This document shows positions 18,804-27,139 of a stretch of DNA of 64,000 nt, one piece after another. The notes under the pieces were generated by a model, which was not told the DNA's origin, did no database searches, and saw nothing but the letters and a program-made list of their open reading frames with translations. The position numbers were made by a program, and so were the translations under genes. Within the stretch, counting starts at the first letter, position 1. Every line of letters starts with the position of its first letter. Source of the DNA: DATMGU01 sp035555315 (GTDB lineage Bacteria; Pseudomonadota; Alphaproteobacteria; ATCC43930; CGMCC-115725); contig DATMGU010000046.1 in the NCBI GenBank assembly GCA_035555315.1, forward strand, positions 248,001-312,000. The letters run 5' to 3'.

Positions 18804-20792
18804 ATGCACAATGGATGTAGATCGCCCGTGTCCTCCGCCGTCAGTACTTCCGCCCCGATCACGGTCACGCTGCCCGATGGTGCCCAGCGCACCTATGAGC
18901 GGCCGACCACCGGGGCTGAGATCGCGGCGTCGATCGGCCCCGGCCTCGCCAAAGCGGCCCTCGCCATCAAGGTCGATGGCGAACTGCTCGACCTCGACCG
19001 GGCGATCGACCGGGACGCGCGCATCGCGATCGTGACGCGCGACCAGCCGGATGGCGTGGCCTTGCTGCGCCACGACGCGGCGCATGTCATGGCCGAGGCG
19101 GTCAAGACGCTGTACCCGGAGACCCAAGTCACCATCGGCCCGGCGATCGAGAACGGCTTTTATTACGATTTCGCCCGACCGACGCCGTTCACGCCCGATG
19201 ATCTGACGGCGATCGAGGCCGAGATGCGCGTGATCATCCGCCGCGACGAAAAGTTCACCCGCGAGGTCTGGGAGCGAGACCAGGCGATCGCCTATTTCCA
19301 GGGTCTCGGCGAGGCCTATAAGGCCGAAATCATCGGCGACCTGCCGGTAGGCGAGACGATCACGATTTACCGCCAAGGGGCGTTCCTGGATCTCTGCCGC
19401 GGTCCGCATGCGCCGTCGACCGGCCGGATCGGCCAGGGCTTCAAGCTGATGAAGCTGGCCGGTGCCTATTGGCGGGGCGACAGCCGCAACCCGATGCTGC
19501 AACGCATCTACGGCACCGCCTGGGCGACGGAAAAGGAGCTTCAGCAGCATCTCTTCCAGCTCGATGAGGCGGAGAAGCGCGACCATCGCAAGCTTGGCCG
19601 GGAACTCGACCTGTTCCATCTGCAGGAAGAGGCCGCCGGCTCGGTGTTCTGGCATCCCAAGGGCTGGACGCTCTATCGCACGATCGAGAACTATCTGCGC
19701 GCCCGGTTGGAGCGAACGGGCTATGCCGAGGTCAAGACGCCGCAGCTGGTCGACCGCTCGCTGTTCCAAGCCTCGGGGCATTGGGACATGTATGGCGACA
19801 ACATGTTCAAGGTCGAGGTCGGGCAGGGTGCCGACGGCAAGCCGGAACGGGTCTTCGGCATCAAGCCGATGAACTGCCCGTGCCATGTGCAGCTGTTCAA
19901 CCAGGGCCTCAGGAGCTATCGCGACCTGCCGATGCGCCTGGCGGAGTTCGGTTCGTGCCATCGCAACGAGGCCTCGGGCGCGCTGCACGGCATCATGCGC
20001 GTGCGGCAGTTCACCCAGGATGATGCGCATATCTTCTGCACCGAGGGGCAGGCGAAAGCCGAGAGTGTGGCGTTTTGCGACCTGCTGCGCGTCGTCTACA
20101 AGGATTTCGGGTTCGAGCAGGTGTCGGTCATGTTCTCCGACCGTCCGGCCGTCCGGGCCGGTACCGACGCCGCCTGGGACCGTGCCGAGGCGGCGCTGCG
20201 CGAGGCCTGCGAGGCTGCCGGGCTGCCCTATACGCTCAATCCCGGCGAAGGGGCGTTCTATGGTCCGAAGCTCGAATTCCATCTGACCGACGCGATCGGC
20301 CGGACTTGGCAATGCGGCACCCTGCAGATGGACATGGTCCTGCCCGAGCGGCTCGATGCGACGTACATCGCCGAGGATGGTCAGCGGCATCGGCCGGTCA
20401 TGCTGCACCGGGCGATCTTCGGCTCGATGGAGCGCTTCATCGGCATTTTGATCGAGCATTACGCCGGCAAGCTGCCGCTCTGGCTGGCGCCGGTCCAGGT
20501 GGTGGTCGCGACGATCACGTCGGAGGCCGACGCCTATGCGGCCGAGGTCTGCCAGGCGCTCGCCGGTGCGGGGCTGCGGGTCGAACTCGACATCACCAAC
20601 GAGAAAATCAACTACAAGGTGCGGGAACACAGCCTCGCCAAGGTGCCGGCGATGTTCGTGGTCGGCAAGCGCGAGGCGGAGACTCGCTTCGTGGCGCTGC
20701 GCCGGTTGGGCGGTAAGGATCAGGAAGCCCTTGCGCTGGACGAAGCCATCGCTAAATTAAGGGTCGAAGCGGCCGTGCCATCCAGCCGCTGA
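18804..20792 (+). CDS. thrS: Threonyl-tRNA synthetase
   Basis: Charges tRNA-Thr. An N-terminal TGS domain (ITVTLPDGAQRTYERP) is followed by the editing domain with HDAAHVMAEAV. The class II catalytic core has zinc-site segments (MNCPCHVQLF and RNEASGALHG), then the HGCA-type anticodon domain (EVCQALAGAGLRVELDITNEKINYK). Length is 662 residues from the ATG at 18804, which has AGGTT upstream. The GTG at 18828 (654 residues, MSSAVSTSAP...) and a TTG at 18786 are alternatives. infC lies 84 bases downstream, a common pairing. Confidence 0.96.
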   Translation: MHNGCRSPVSSAVSTSAPITVTLPDGAQRTYERPTTGAEIAASIGPGLAKAALAIKVDGELLDLDRAIDRDARIAIVTRDQPDGVALLRHDAAHVMAEAVKTLYPETQVTIGPAIENGFYYDFARPTPFTPDDLTAIEAEMRVIIRRDEKFTREVWERDQAIAYFQGLGEAYKAEIIGDLPVGETITIYRQGAFLDLCRGPHAPSTGRIGQGFKLMKLAGAYWRGDSRNPMLQRIYGTAWATEKELQQHLFQLDEAEKRDHRKLGRELDLFHLQEEAAGSVFWHPKGWTLYRTIENYLRARLERTGYAEVKTPQLVDRSLFQASGHWDMYGDNMFKVEVGQGADGKPERVFGIKPMNCPCHVQLFNQGLRSYRDLPMRLAEFGSCHRNEASGALHGIMRVRQFTQDDAHIFCTEGQAKAESVAFCDLLRVVYKDFGFEQVSVMFSDRPAVRAGTDAAWDRAEAALREACEAAGLPYTLNPGEGAFYGPKLEFHLTDAIGRTWQCGTLQMDMVLPERLDATYIAEDGQRHRPVMLHRAIFGSMERFIGILIEHYAGKLPLWLAPVQVVVATITSEADAYAAEVCQALAGAGLRVELDITNEKINYKVREHSLAKVPAMFVVGKREAETRFVALRRLGGKDQEALALDEAIAKLRVEAAVPSSR

Positions 20793-20863
20793 GCAGCCTT
20801 CCCGCACGACGGTGCCAGCGAAATCCGTCGCTGAGGCCGCTTTGGTCGTTCCGGGTTCATATC

Positions 20864-20879
20864 AGGAGATAATTCAATA
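20864..20879 (+). promoter_or_regulatory. infC: Shine-Dalgarno and ATA start of infC
   Basis: AGGAGAT (20864-20870) sits 6 bases ahead of an ATA codon at 20877. There is no ATG, GTG or TTG in this frame between the stop at 20832 and the ATG at 20979, while the conserved IF3 N-terminus is encoded from 20877 onward. Initiation at a rare AUA-type codon is therefore the only reading that keeps the full protein. Confidence 0.85.
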
Positions 20880-21413
20880 GCCAGACCGCCGCTTAATCTC
20901 ACGCCGTCCCGCGATGGGCCGCGCGTCAATGAAGAGATCACCGTCCCCCGCGTCCGCCTCGTCGATGACGCAGGCAACATGGTTGGGGTCGTAACGAAAA
21001 ACGAGGCATTGGTCATGGCGGCGAACGCCGGTTTGGATCTGGTCGAGGTCGCGGCCGCGGCGGATCCACCGGTGTGCAAGATCCTCGATTACGGCAAGTT
21101 CAAATACGAAGAGCAAAAAAAGAAGAACGAAGCCCGTAAGAAGCAGAAGGTCATCGAGGTCAAGGAAATCAAGCTGCGTCCCGGCATCGACGACCATGAT
21201 TACGAGGTCAAGATGCGCAGCATGGTGAAGTTCGTCGAGGAGGGTGACAAGGTCAAGGTGACCATGCGCTTCCGCGGTCGCGAACTGGCGCACCAGGATC
21301 TCGGCATGAACGTGCTGATGCGGGTGCGCGACGATCTCGACGCGATCGCCAAGGTCGAGCAGTTCCCCCGGATGGAGGGACGGCAGATGACAATGGTAAT
21401 GTCGCCGCGCTAA
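20877..21413 (+). CDS. infC: Translation initiation factor IF-3, ATA start
   Basis: IF3 binds the 30S subunit and proofreads start codon and initiator tRNA choice. The full protein is 178 residues, a normal length. The N-domain includes RVNEEITVPRVRLVDDAGN and ALVMAANAGLDLVEVA. The linker is Lys-rich (KYEEQKKKNEARKKQK), and the C-domain ends RMEGRQMTMVMSPR. Starting at the first ATG (20979) would remove 34 residues, including conserved N-domain strands. Rare start codons are known for infC, where they support autoregulation because IF3 itself rejects them. rpmI and rplT, the usual followers, are absent here. Confidence 0.95.
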   Translation: MARPPLNLTPSRDGPRVNEEITVPRVRLVDDAGNMVGVVTKNEALVMAANAGLDLVEVAAAADPPVCKILDYGKFKYEEQKKKNEARKKQKVIEVKEIKLRPGIDDHDYEVKMRSMVKFVEEGDKVKVTMRFRGRELAHQDLGMNVLMRVRDDLDAIAKVEQFPRMEGRQMTMVMSPR

Positions 21414-21447
21414 ATTTTGGCGACGGTAGACGGTTGGGGGCGGGGCG

Positions 21448-22704
21448 ATGACCTCTGAGACGGCAGCCGATATGTTCGGCGAGATCGACCCGCGTCCGTG
21501 TCTCCTGATGGGGCCCGGGCCGATCAATGCCTATCCGCGTGTGCTGCGCGCGATGGCGGCACCTCTGCTTGGTCAATTCGACCCGCAATTCACCGCCTAT
21601 ATGAACCAGACCATGGCGCTGTATCGCCAGGTGTTCGAGACCGAGAACCACTGGACGTTCTTGATCGACGGCACCGCGCGGGCGGCGATCGAGGCGGTGC
21701 TGGTTTCTGCGATCGAGCCCGGTGACCGGGTGCTGGTGCCGGTATTCGGCCGTTTTGGTCACCTCAAGGTCGAAATCGCCACCCGCATCGGCGCCGATGT
21801 CCGGGTGATCGAGGCCGAATGGGGCACGGTGTTCCGGCCCGAACAGATCGAGGCGGCCTTGCTGGAACATCGGCCCAAGCTGGTGGCGATCTGCCAGGGC
21901 GATACCTCGACGACGATGGCCCAGCCGCTCGACGAGATCGGTGCCCTGTGCCGGCGGCACGGCGTGCTGACCTATGTCGATGCGACGGCGAGCCTGGGCG
22001 GGATGCCGTTGCCGGTCGATCGCTGGCAACTAGACGCGGTGACCGCGGGCCTGCAGAAATGCCTCGGTGGCCCCTCGGGCTCGGCACCCATCACGCTCGG
22101 CCCGCGCATGGTCGAGGTGATCGAGCGCCGTCGCCATATCGAACGCGGCCTGCGCCCGGCGGATGGGTCGGGTGGCGGTTCCAATGGACGGATCATCGGC
22201 TCGAACTATTTCGATCTTGCCATGCTGATGGACTACTGGGGCGAGCGGCGTCTCAACCACCATACCGAGGCGAGTTCGATGCTCTATGCCGCGCGGGAAT
22301 GCGCGCGGATCATCCTGGGCGAAGGGCTGGTGGCATGCCACGAGCGGCATGCCGCGGCCGGCGGTGCGATGGTCGCAGGCTTGGTCGCGATGGGCTTGGA
22401 ACTGTTCGGGGATCAGCGTCACAAGATGCCCAATGTGACCGGCATCCTGATCCCACCGGGGATCGATGGCGAACGGGTGCGGGGGCGCATGCTGGCGGAT
22501 TTCAGCATCGAAATCGGTTCGTCCTTCGGGCCGCTGCATGGCCGGATCTGGCGGATCGGCACGATGGGCTATAACTGCCGCAAGGATGCCGTGCTGACGA
22601 CGCTCGCCGCGCTCGAAACCGTGCTCGCCGCAGAGGGCTTCAAGGTGCCGCGCGGTGCCGCCGCCGACGCCGCCCTTGCCCACTACGGTACCGGCACCGC
22701 CTAA
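21448..22704 (+). CDS. Class V aminotransferase (alanine/ureidoglycine-glyoxylate type)
   Basis: PLP-dependent fold I enzyme of 418 residues in the alanine-glyoxylate aminotransferase family. GPGPINAYPRVLRAM opens the fold, and the Schiff-base lysine is Lys204 in AGLQKCLGGPSG. The C-terminal segment GTMGYNCRKDAVLTTLAALE resembles PucG/HpxJ ureidoglycine-glyoxylate aminotransferases more than serine-glyoxylate enzymes. No other purine-catabolism gene is near, so the donor stays open. Glyoxylate is the expected acceptor, which would fit glcDEF and glycerate kinase elsewhere in the window. Confidence 0.85.
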   Translation: MTSETAADMFGEIDPRPCLLMGPGPINAYPRVLRAMAAPLLGQFDPQFTAYMNQTMALYRQVFETENHWTFLIDGTARAAIEAVLVSAIEPGDRVLVPVFGRFGHLKVEIATRIGADVRVIEAEWGTVFRPEQIEAALLEHRPKLVAICQGDTSTTMAQPLDEIGALCRRHGVLTYVDATASLGGMPLPVDRWQLDAVTAGLQKCLGGPSGSAPITLGPRMVEVIERRRHIERGLRPADGSGGGSNGRIIGSNYFDLAMLMDYWGERRLNHHTEASSMLYAARECARIILGEGLVACHERHAAAGGAMVAGLVAMGLELFGDQRHKMPNVTGILIPPGIDGERVRGRMLADFSIEIGSSFGPLHGRIWRIGTMGYNCRKDAVLTTLAALETVLAAEGFKVPRGAAADAALAHYGTGTA

Positions 22705-22745
22705 AGCCGCTTCATCTCTTCAGCCTGCCGCAAAGGAGACGTCGC

Positions 22746-23162
22746 ATGAAATATTTGCACACGATGGTCCGGGTCACCGATCTCGATCGCTCGGTCGATT
22801 TCTACACCAAAGTCGGGCTGCGGGAGGTCCGCCGCTCGGTCTATGAAAAGGGCCGCTACACCTTGGTGTTCCTGGCCGCACCCGGCGATGAGGATGCCAT
22901 GGTCGAGCTGACCTACAACTGGGATCCGGAGACGCTGAGCGGCGGTCGGAATTTCGGCCATCTCGCCTATGCGGTCGAGGATATCTACGCGCTTTGCCAA
23001 AAGCTCATGGATCAAGGTGTGACGATCAATCGGCCGCCGCGTGACGGCCGGATGGCCTTCATCCGATCGCCCGACGACATCTCGATCGAACTGCTGCAAG
23101 CCGGCGAAGCGCTACCGGTGCAGGAGCCGTGGGCCTCGATGCCGAACACCGGCGTTTGGTAA
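22746..23162 (+). CDS. gloA: Lactoylglutathione lyase (glyoxalase I)
   Basis: Converts the methylglyoxal-glutathione hemithioacetal to S-lactoylglutathione. It is a 138-residue VOC-fold protein with both beta-alpha-beta-beta-beta modules. The four metal ligands are in place: His5 (YLHTMVRV), Glu54 (VELTYNW), His72 (FGHLAYAV) and Glu115 (SIELLQ). A strong AAAGGAG lies 6 bases before the ATG. It starts 41 bases after the aminotransferase and may share its transcript. Confidence 0.93.
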   Translation: MKYLHTMVRVTDLDRSVDFYTKVGLREVRRSVYEKGRYTLVFLAAPGDEDAMVELTYNWDPETLSGGRNFGHLAYAVEDIYALCQKLMDQGVTINRPPRDGRMAFIRSPDDISIELLQAGEALPVQEPWASMPNTGVW

Positions 23163-23224
23163 TCCCGGAGGTCGCTCACGTTTGATGGGGCGGAGCAGCC
23201 ACGCAAGGGTGTAAAGCTAACAAA

Positions 23225-23240
23225 CCGTAAACTATTACGG
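23225..23240. repeat. Perfect 6-bp inverted repeat upstream of the hybrid kinase
   Basis: CCGTAA and TTACGG are separated by ACTA, 41 bases before the kinase ATG. The spot suits an operator or part of a promoter. There is no T-run, so it is not a normal terminator. Confidence 0.3.
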
Positions 23241-23280
23241 TATATCGATCGCGCCAGGCGGGGCGTTGGAGCGGGACCAA

Positions 23281-26200
23281 ATGCGACGCAACGATCTCTG
23301 GATCGCATTGGGCGGCATTTTGCTGCTAGTCCCCCTATGGGTCGGCGTCATCATCCTCATCCGGGGCGATTTCGTCGAACGTAACAACCGCCTGGAACGC
23401 GACAACCACAACCTCGCGGTCGCCGTCGCCGAACAAACCGACCGCGCGCTGCAGAGCGTCGACCAGGTGTTGCGCACGGTGGCTTACCTCGCCGATCACG
23501 AGGGGGTCGATTTCGATCTGCGGCAGGTCATCGAGCGTGACGGTCTGATCAACGACCTGGTGGTTCAGCTCAGTTATGCCGACGAACGCGGCCAACTGCG
23601 CCAATCCACGCTGCCCGGTCCGGTGGCGTCGGTCAGCATCGCCGATCGCCAGCATTTCCGTGTGCAGGCGGATGGCCTCACCGACGGCCTCTATATCAGC
23701 GAGCCGGTATTCGGCCGCGCCTCCGGCCGGTGGTCGATCCAGCTCACGCGCCGCGTGACGCGCGCGGACGGCTCGTTCGCCGGCGTCATCATCGCCTCGG
23801 TCGATCCGGACTACTTCAAGACCTTTTATAGCGGCGTCGATCTCGGCCGTGAGGGCATGGTGACGCTGGTCGGCTCGGACGGCCAGGTCCGGGCGCGCTC
23901 GCTGATGGGCGCCAATGGCAGCTTCGATATCCGGGGCAGCGGGTTGCTGGACTTCGCGTTCGGCAGGTCGACCGGAGTCGCCGCCATGGCCGACCCGATC
24001 GACCAGACTCGGCGCATCTACGCCGCCGCGCGCTTGCGCTCCTACCCCTTGGCGGTGCTGGTCGGAAGCGGCGAGAACTCCTTCCTCAAGGCGTTCCGGA
24101 TCCGGCGCAACATCGATCTGATGGCTGGCTCGATCGGCACCGTCGCCATTCTGTTGTTCATTGGCATCATCCGCTGGCAGCTCGGTCAGCAGGAGGCCGC
24201 CGAGGCGCGGCTTCGCCAAGCGATCGAAAGCATGTCCGATGCGTTCATCCTGTTCGACCCCAATGATCGGCTGCTGATCTGGAACAAGCGGTACGAGGTG
24301 ACCTTTCCGTACCTCAAGAACATCCTGCGGCCGGGCATGACCTTTCACGATATCGCCGCTTATACGGCGGCACATGGGCCGGTCGCGATCGAACCGGCCC
24401 AGCGCGCAACCTGGTTGAAATGGCGCCTCGAGCGCCACCTCAAGGCCGCCGACACGTTTCAGCAGGCCCTGACCGACAATCGGACTATCGAAACCTCCGA
24501 ACGTCCGACCATGGAGGGTGGGGTCGTCGGCGTCAGCCGCGATATCACGCCGCTGAAGGAGACCGCCCGAAAGCTCGCTGCCAGCGAAGCGCGTTTCCGA
24601 GATTTCGCCGAGGTCGCGTCGGACTGGTTCTGGGAATCCGGCCCGGATCTTCGCTACACCTTCGTGTCCGACCGGATCGCCGCTTATGGCATTCCGCCGG
24701 AACAGTTGATCGGCATCGATCACCGGAATTCCGCCGATCCGGCCGAGTTCGCCGCCGATCCGGAGAAATGGCGGGCGCATGAGCGGGTGCTCGCCGACCG
24801 AGAGCCCTTCCGCGATTTCCGTTTCACGATGCGCGGTGGCGACGGGCTGATCCAGGTCTCGCTCCGCGGCAAACCGGTGTTTGCCGCTGACGGGGCGTTT
24901 TTGGGCTATCGCGGGTGCGCCTCGGAAATCTCCGCTCAACTCGCGGCCGAGGCGGCGATGCGCGAGGCGGCCGAGGCGGCCGAGGCGGCCAATCGGGCGA
25001 AATCCGACTTCCTGGCGAATATGAGCCACGAGGTCCGCACGCCGATGAACGGCGTCCTGGGCATGACCAGCGTTCTGCTCGGCACCGCCCTTGACGAAGA
25101 GCAACGCCGGTTCTGCGTCGCGATCAACAGTTCGGCAGCCTCGCTGTTGCAGATCATCAACGACATCCTGGACTATTCGAAACTCGAAGCCGGCAAGATC
25201 GATCTCGAAGCGGTGCCGTTCCGGACAGAAATGGTGATCGACAACGTCGTATCGCTGATGTCCGCCACGATAAAGGAAAAGGGGCTGGAGATCGACGTGA
25301 CCTGCGCACCGGCGGCGGGACGGCTGGTGATCGGCGATCCGCATCGGGTGCGGCAGATCTTGCTGAATCTGCTGTCGAACGCGATCAAGTTCAGCGATGC
25401 CGGACGTATCGCGGTCTCGGTCGACGCCACGCTTTCCAGTCTTTCCGAGCCATCCGACAGCACGCCTGACGCGTCGGCGATGGTCCGGCCGGCACTCGAT
25501 CTGCGGGTGACCGTCACCGATACGGGGCCGGGAATTGCGCCCGAACTGCGCTCCCGCCTGTTCGAACGGTTCTCCCAGGCGGATGCGTCGACGACACGGC
25601 GCTATGGCGGCAGCGGGCTTGGTTTGGCGATCTGCCGGCAATTGGTCGACCGCATGGGCGGCAAGATCGGCGTCGACAGCGCGACTGGCGCCGGGAGTCG
25701 CTTCTGGTTCAGCGTCACCCTGCCACTGGCGCCTGCCGATCTCGATGCCGTTACCGAGACGACCGTGATGACGGAAGCCCGAACCACCCCGATGGTCGCG
25801 GCACTCGATATCCTGGCCGTCGAGGATAACCGGGTGAATCAGATGGTCATCGGCGAGATCCTGCGGCGGGCCGGCCACAAGGTCAGCTTCGCTCAGGACG
25901 GCCACCGGGCGGTCACCATGGTATCGGAGCACAACTTCGACCTGATCCTGATGGATGTCCATATGCCGGGCATGGACGGTCTCGCCGCCACCCGCGCGAT
26001 CCGCGCCATGGCTGGACGCGCCGCGGTCGTGCCGATCATCGCGCTGACCGCCGATGCGATGGCCGGTGACCGAGAGAAATACCTGGCCGCCGGCATGACC
26101 GACTACGTCTCGAAGCCGATCGTTTCCAAACGCCTGTTCGAGGCGATCGACCGGTCCATTGACGGCGTCGTGCGGCTCGGTCCGCGGGTTCACCTGCGGA

Positions 26201-26316
26201 CGCCCGTGTCGCCCGGCTCGGTGGAAAACGGTGCACCCCATGGCGCCGGCTTGGGCGACGCGGCCGCCGCGATCGATGCGTTCATCGCTGACCTCCAGAC
26301 CGTGCGCCCGACATGA
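23281..26316 (+). CDS. Hybrid sensor histidine kinase/response regulator with Cache-like sensor and two PAS domains
   Basis: Membrane sensor kinase of 1011 residues from the ATG at 23281. An N-terminal helix (7-29) is followed by a periplasmic double-Cache-like region (about 35-275) and a second helix near 285-300. Two PAS domains follow (around 320-420 and 435-550). The phosphoacceptor is His583 in ANMSHEVRTPMNG, then the N/G1/G2 ATPase boxes (LLSNAIKFS, VTDTGPGIAP, GGSGLGLAICRQ). A receiver domain has Asp892 in LMDVHMPGMDG. No output domain is present. The stop overlaps the next gene, an Hpt protein, so a phosphorelay His-Asp-His is expected. Confidence 0.93.
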   Translation: MRRNDLWIALGGILLLVPLWVGVIILIRGDFVERNNRLERDNHNLAVAVAEQTDRALQSVDQVLRTVAYLADHEGVDFDLRQVIERDGLINDLVVQLSYADERGQLRQSTLPGPVASVSIADRQHFRVQADGLTDGLYISEPVFGRASGRWSIQLTRRVTRADGSFAGVIIASVDPDYFKTFYSGVDLGREGMVTLVGSDGQVRARSLMGANGSFDIRGSGLLDFAFGRSTGVAAMADPIDQTRRIYAAARLRSYPLAVLVGSGENSFLKAFRIRRNIDLMAGSIGTVAILLFIGIIRWQLGQQEAAEARLRQAIESMSDAFILFDPNDRLLIWNKRYEVTFPYLKNILRPGMTFHDIAAYTAAHGPVAIEPAQRATWLKWRLERHLKAADTFQQALTDNRTIETSERPTMEGGVVGVSRDITPLKETARKLAASEARFRDFAEVASDWFWESGPDLRYTFVSDRIAAYGIPPEQLIGIDHRNSADPAEFAADPEKWRAHERVLADREPFRDFRFTMRGGDGLIQVSLRGKPVFAADGAFLGYRGCASEISAQLAAEAAMREAAEAAEAANRAKSDFLANMSHEVRTPMNGVLGMTSVLLGTALDEEQRRFCVAINSSAASLLQIINDILDYSKLEAGKIDLEAVPFRTEMVIDNVVSLMSATIKEKGLEIDVTCAPAAGRLVIGDPHRVRQILLNLLSNAIKFSDAGRIAVSVDATLSSLSEPSDSTPDASAMVRPALDLRVTVTDTGPGIAPELRSRLFERFSQADASTTRRYGGSGLGLAICRQLVDRMGGKIGVDSATGAGSRFWFSVTLPLAPADLDAVTETTVMTEARTTPMVAALDILAVEDNRVNQMVIGEILRRAGHKVSFAQDGHRAVTMVSEHNFDLILMDVHMPGMDGLAATRAIRAMAGRAAVVPIIALTADAMAGDREKYLAAGMTDYVSKPIVSKRLFEAIDRSIDGVVRLGPRVHLRTPVSPGSVENGAPHGAGLGDAAAAIDAFIADLQTVRPT

Positions 26317-26816
26317 CCGGCCGACAGGACCGGGCCGACACGACCAATCCGGCAAAACCCGGCATGGATGGCGCGGCGTTATCCCAGGCGTTGGGTATCG
26401 ATTATCCGGTGCTGTTGGAGGCTGATCTCGCCGTGATCGAGACGTCGCTGCGAGCGCTGGCGCAGGGCGGGTTCGATGATCCGGCGGTATGGGCGGCCCT
26501 GTATGGCCGGCTGCATGACGTGAAGGGGCAGGGCGGCAGCTTCGATTACGCCCTGGTCACCGATATCGCCCAGCAAGCCTGCCAGTTGCTACGGGCGATC
26601 AACCGCGATTTCGATCTGCGCCGCCGCGCGTCCGAGGCTCTGCTGACCAGTCTCGGCCATCAAGTCGCTGCGCTGCGCCTGATCGCCCGGTACCGCCTGA
26701 CCGGCGACGGCGGCGCCCGTGGCGCCCAATTGCTGGACGGCCTGCGGACCAATGCGGCCGGCCTGCGCCAGACGCTGGGGATCGACGCTCCGCCCGAGGA
26801 GCGGAGCGATGACTGA
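26313..26816 (+). CDS. Hpt-domain phosphotransfer protein
   Basis: A 167-residue all-helical protein overlapping the kinase gene by four bases (ATGA), so the two are translationally coupled. The segment LHDVKGQGGSFDYALV carries the Hpt pattern HxxKG with the phosphorylatable histidine at residue 68. About 30 charged residues precede the domain, and a C-terminal helical tail follows. It presumably takes the phosphate from Asp892 of the kinase and hands it to a response regulator not encoded nearby. Confidence 0.85.
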   Translation: MTGRQDRADTTNPAKPGMDGAALSQALGIDYPVLLEADLAVIETSLRALAQGGFDDPAVWAALYGRLHDVKGQGGSFDYALVTDIAQQACQLLRAINRDFDLRRRASEALLTSLGHQVAALRLIARYRLTGDGGARGAQLLDGLRTNAAGLRQTLGIDAPPEERSDD

Positions 26817-27139
26817 TCGCTGACGGCTGACTTTTCACTGGCAGCTGACTTTCCGATCAGGCACATTTTTCTCTTGCGGAACAAACGAGAAACGTTCATC
26901 CTCTGTTCTGTCCATGGCGTGCCGTGGTCGGCCAAGGTCCGGCCACCGTCGCGATGATCCCCGAACCGGCCACGGGCGGATGCCCGGGCCGGTTCTGTCT
27001 TTTTGGGGTGTTTCTGACACCGAGGTTAAATCGCTGTAATGACGGCAGAAATCCCAATCTCCTTCCGTTGTCTGGGCAGGAGACGAGGTGCAGCGTCGTC
27101 ACCGATCAACGATCAACCTGGCTGCCGAGGAAACTTCCC
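26817..27139. other. Intergenic region with strong terminator and dyads
   Basis: This 323-base gap has no convincing gene. It holds a strong terminator (26963-27005), a GTTC-N7-GTTC pair at 26894-26908 resembling the alphaproteobacterial LexA box, and a TTCTC/GAGAA dyad at about 26872-26890. The stretch before the terminator could encode a small RNA, but no promoter is clear. Confidence 0.4.
26963..27005 (+). terminator. Rho-independent terminator
   Basis: GAACCGGCC then CGGGC (one bulged A between them) pair with GCCCG and GGCCGGTTC around a GGAT loop, giving a 14-bp stem, followed by TGTCTTTTT. It would end transcripts coming from the kinase-Hpt operon or from an unseen small RNA starting in the gap. 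Confidence 0.85.

Noticed and set aside
18078..20630. Long minus-strand frame opposite the heptosyltransferase and thrS genes
   Set aside because: It crosses two confident genes in antisense and is rich in Arg/Ala without any family motif.
23335..26355. Minus-strand frame of about 1000 codons opposite the hybrid kinase
   Set aside because: Antisense shadow of a complete sensor kinase, low-complexity Arg/Gly/Asp composition.
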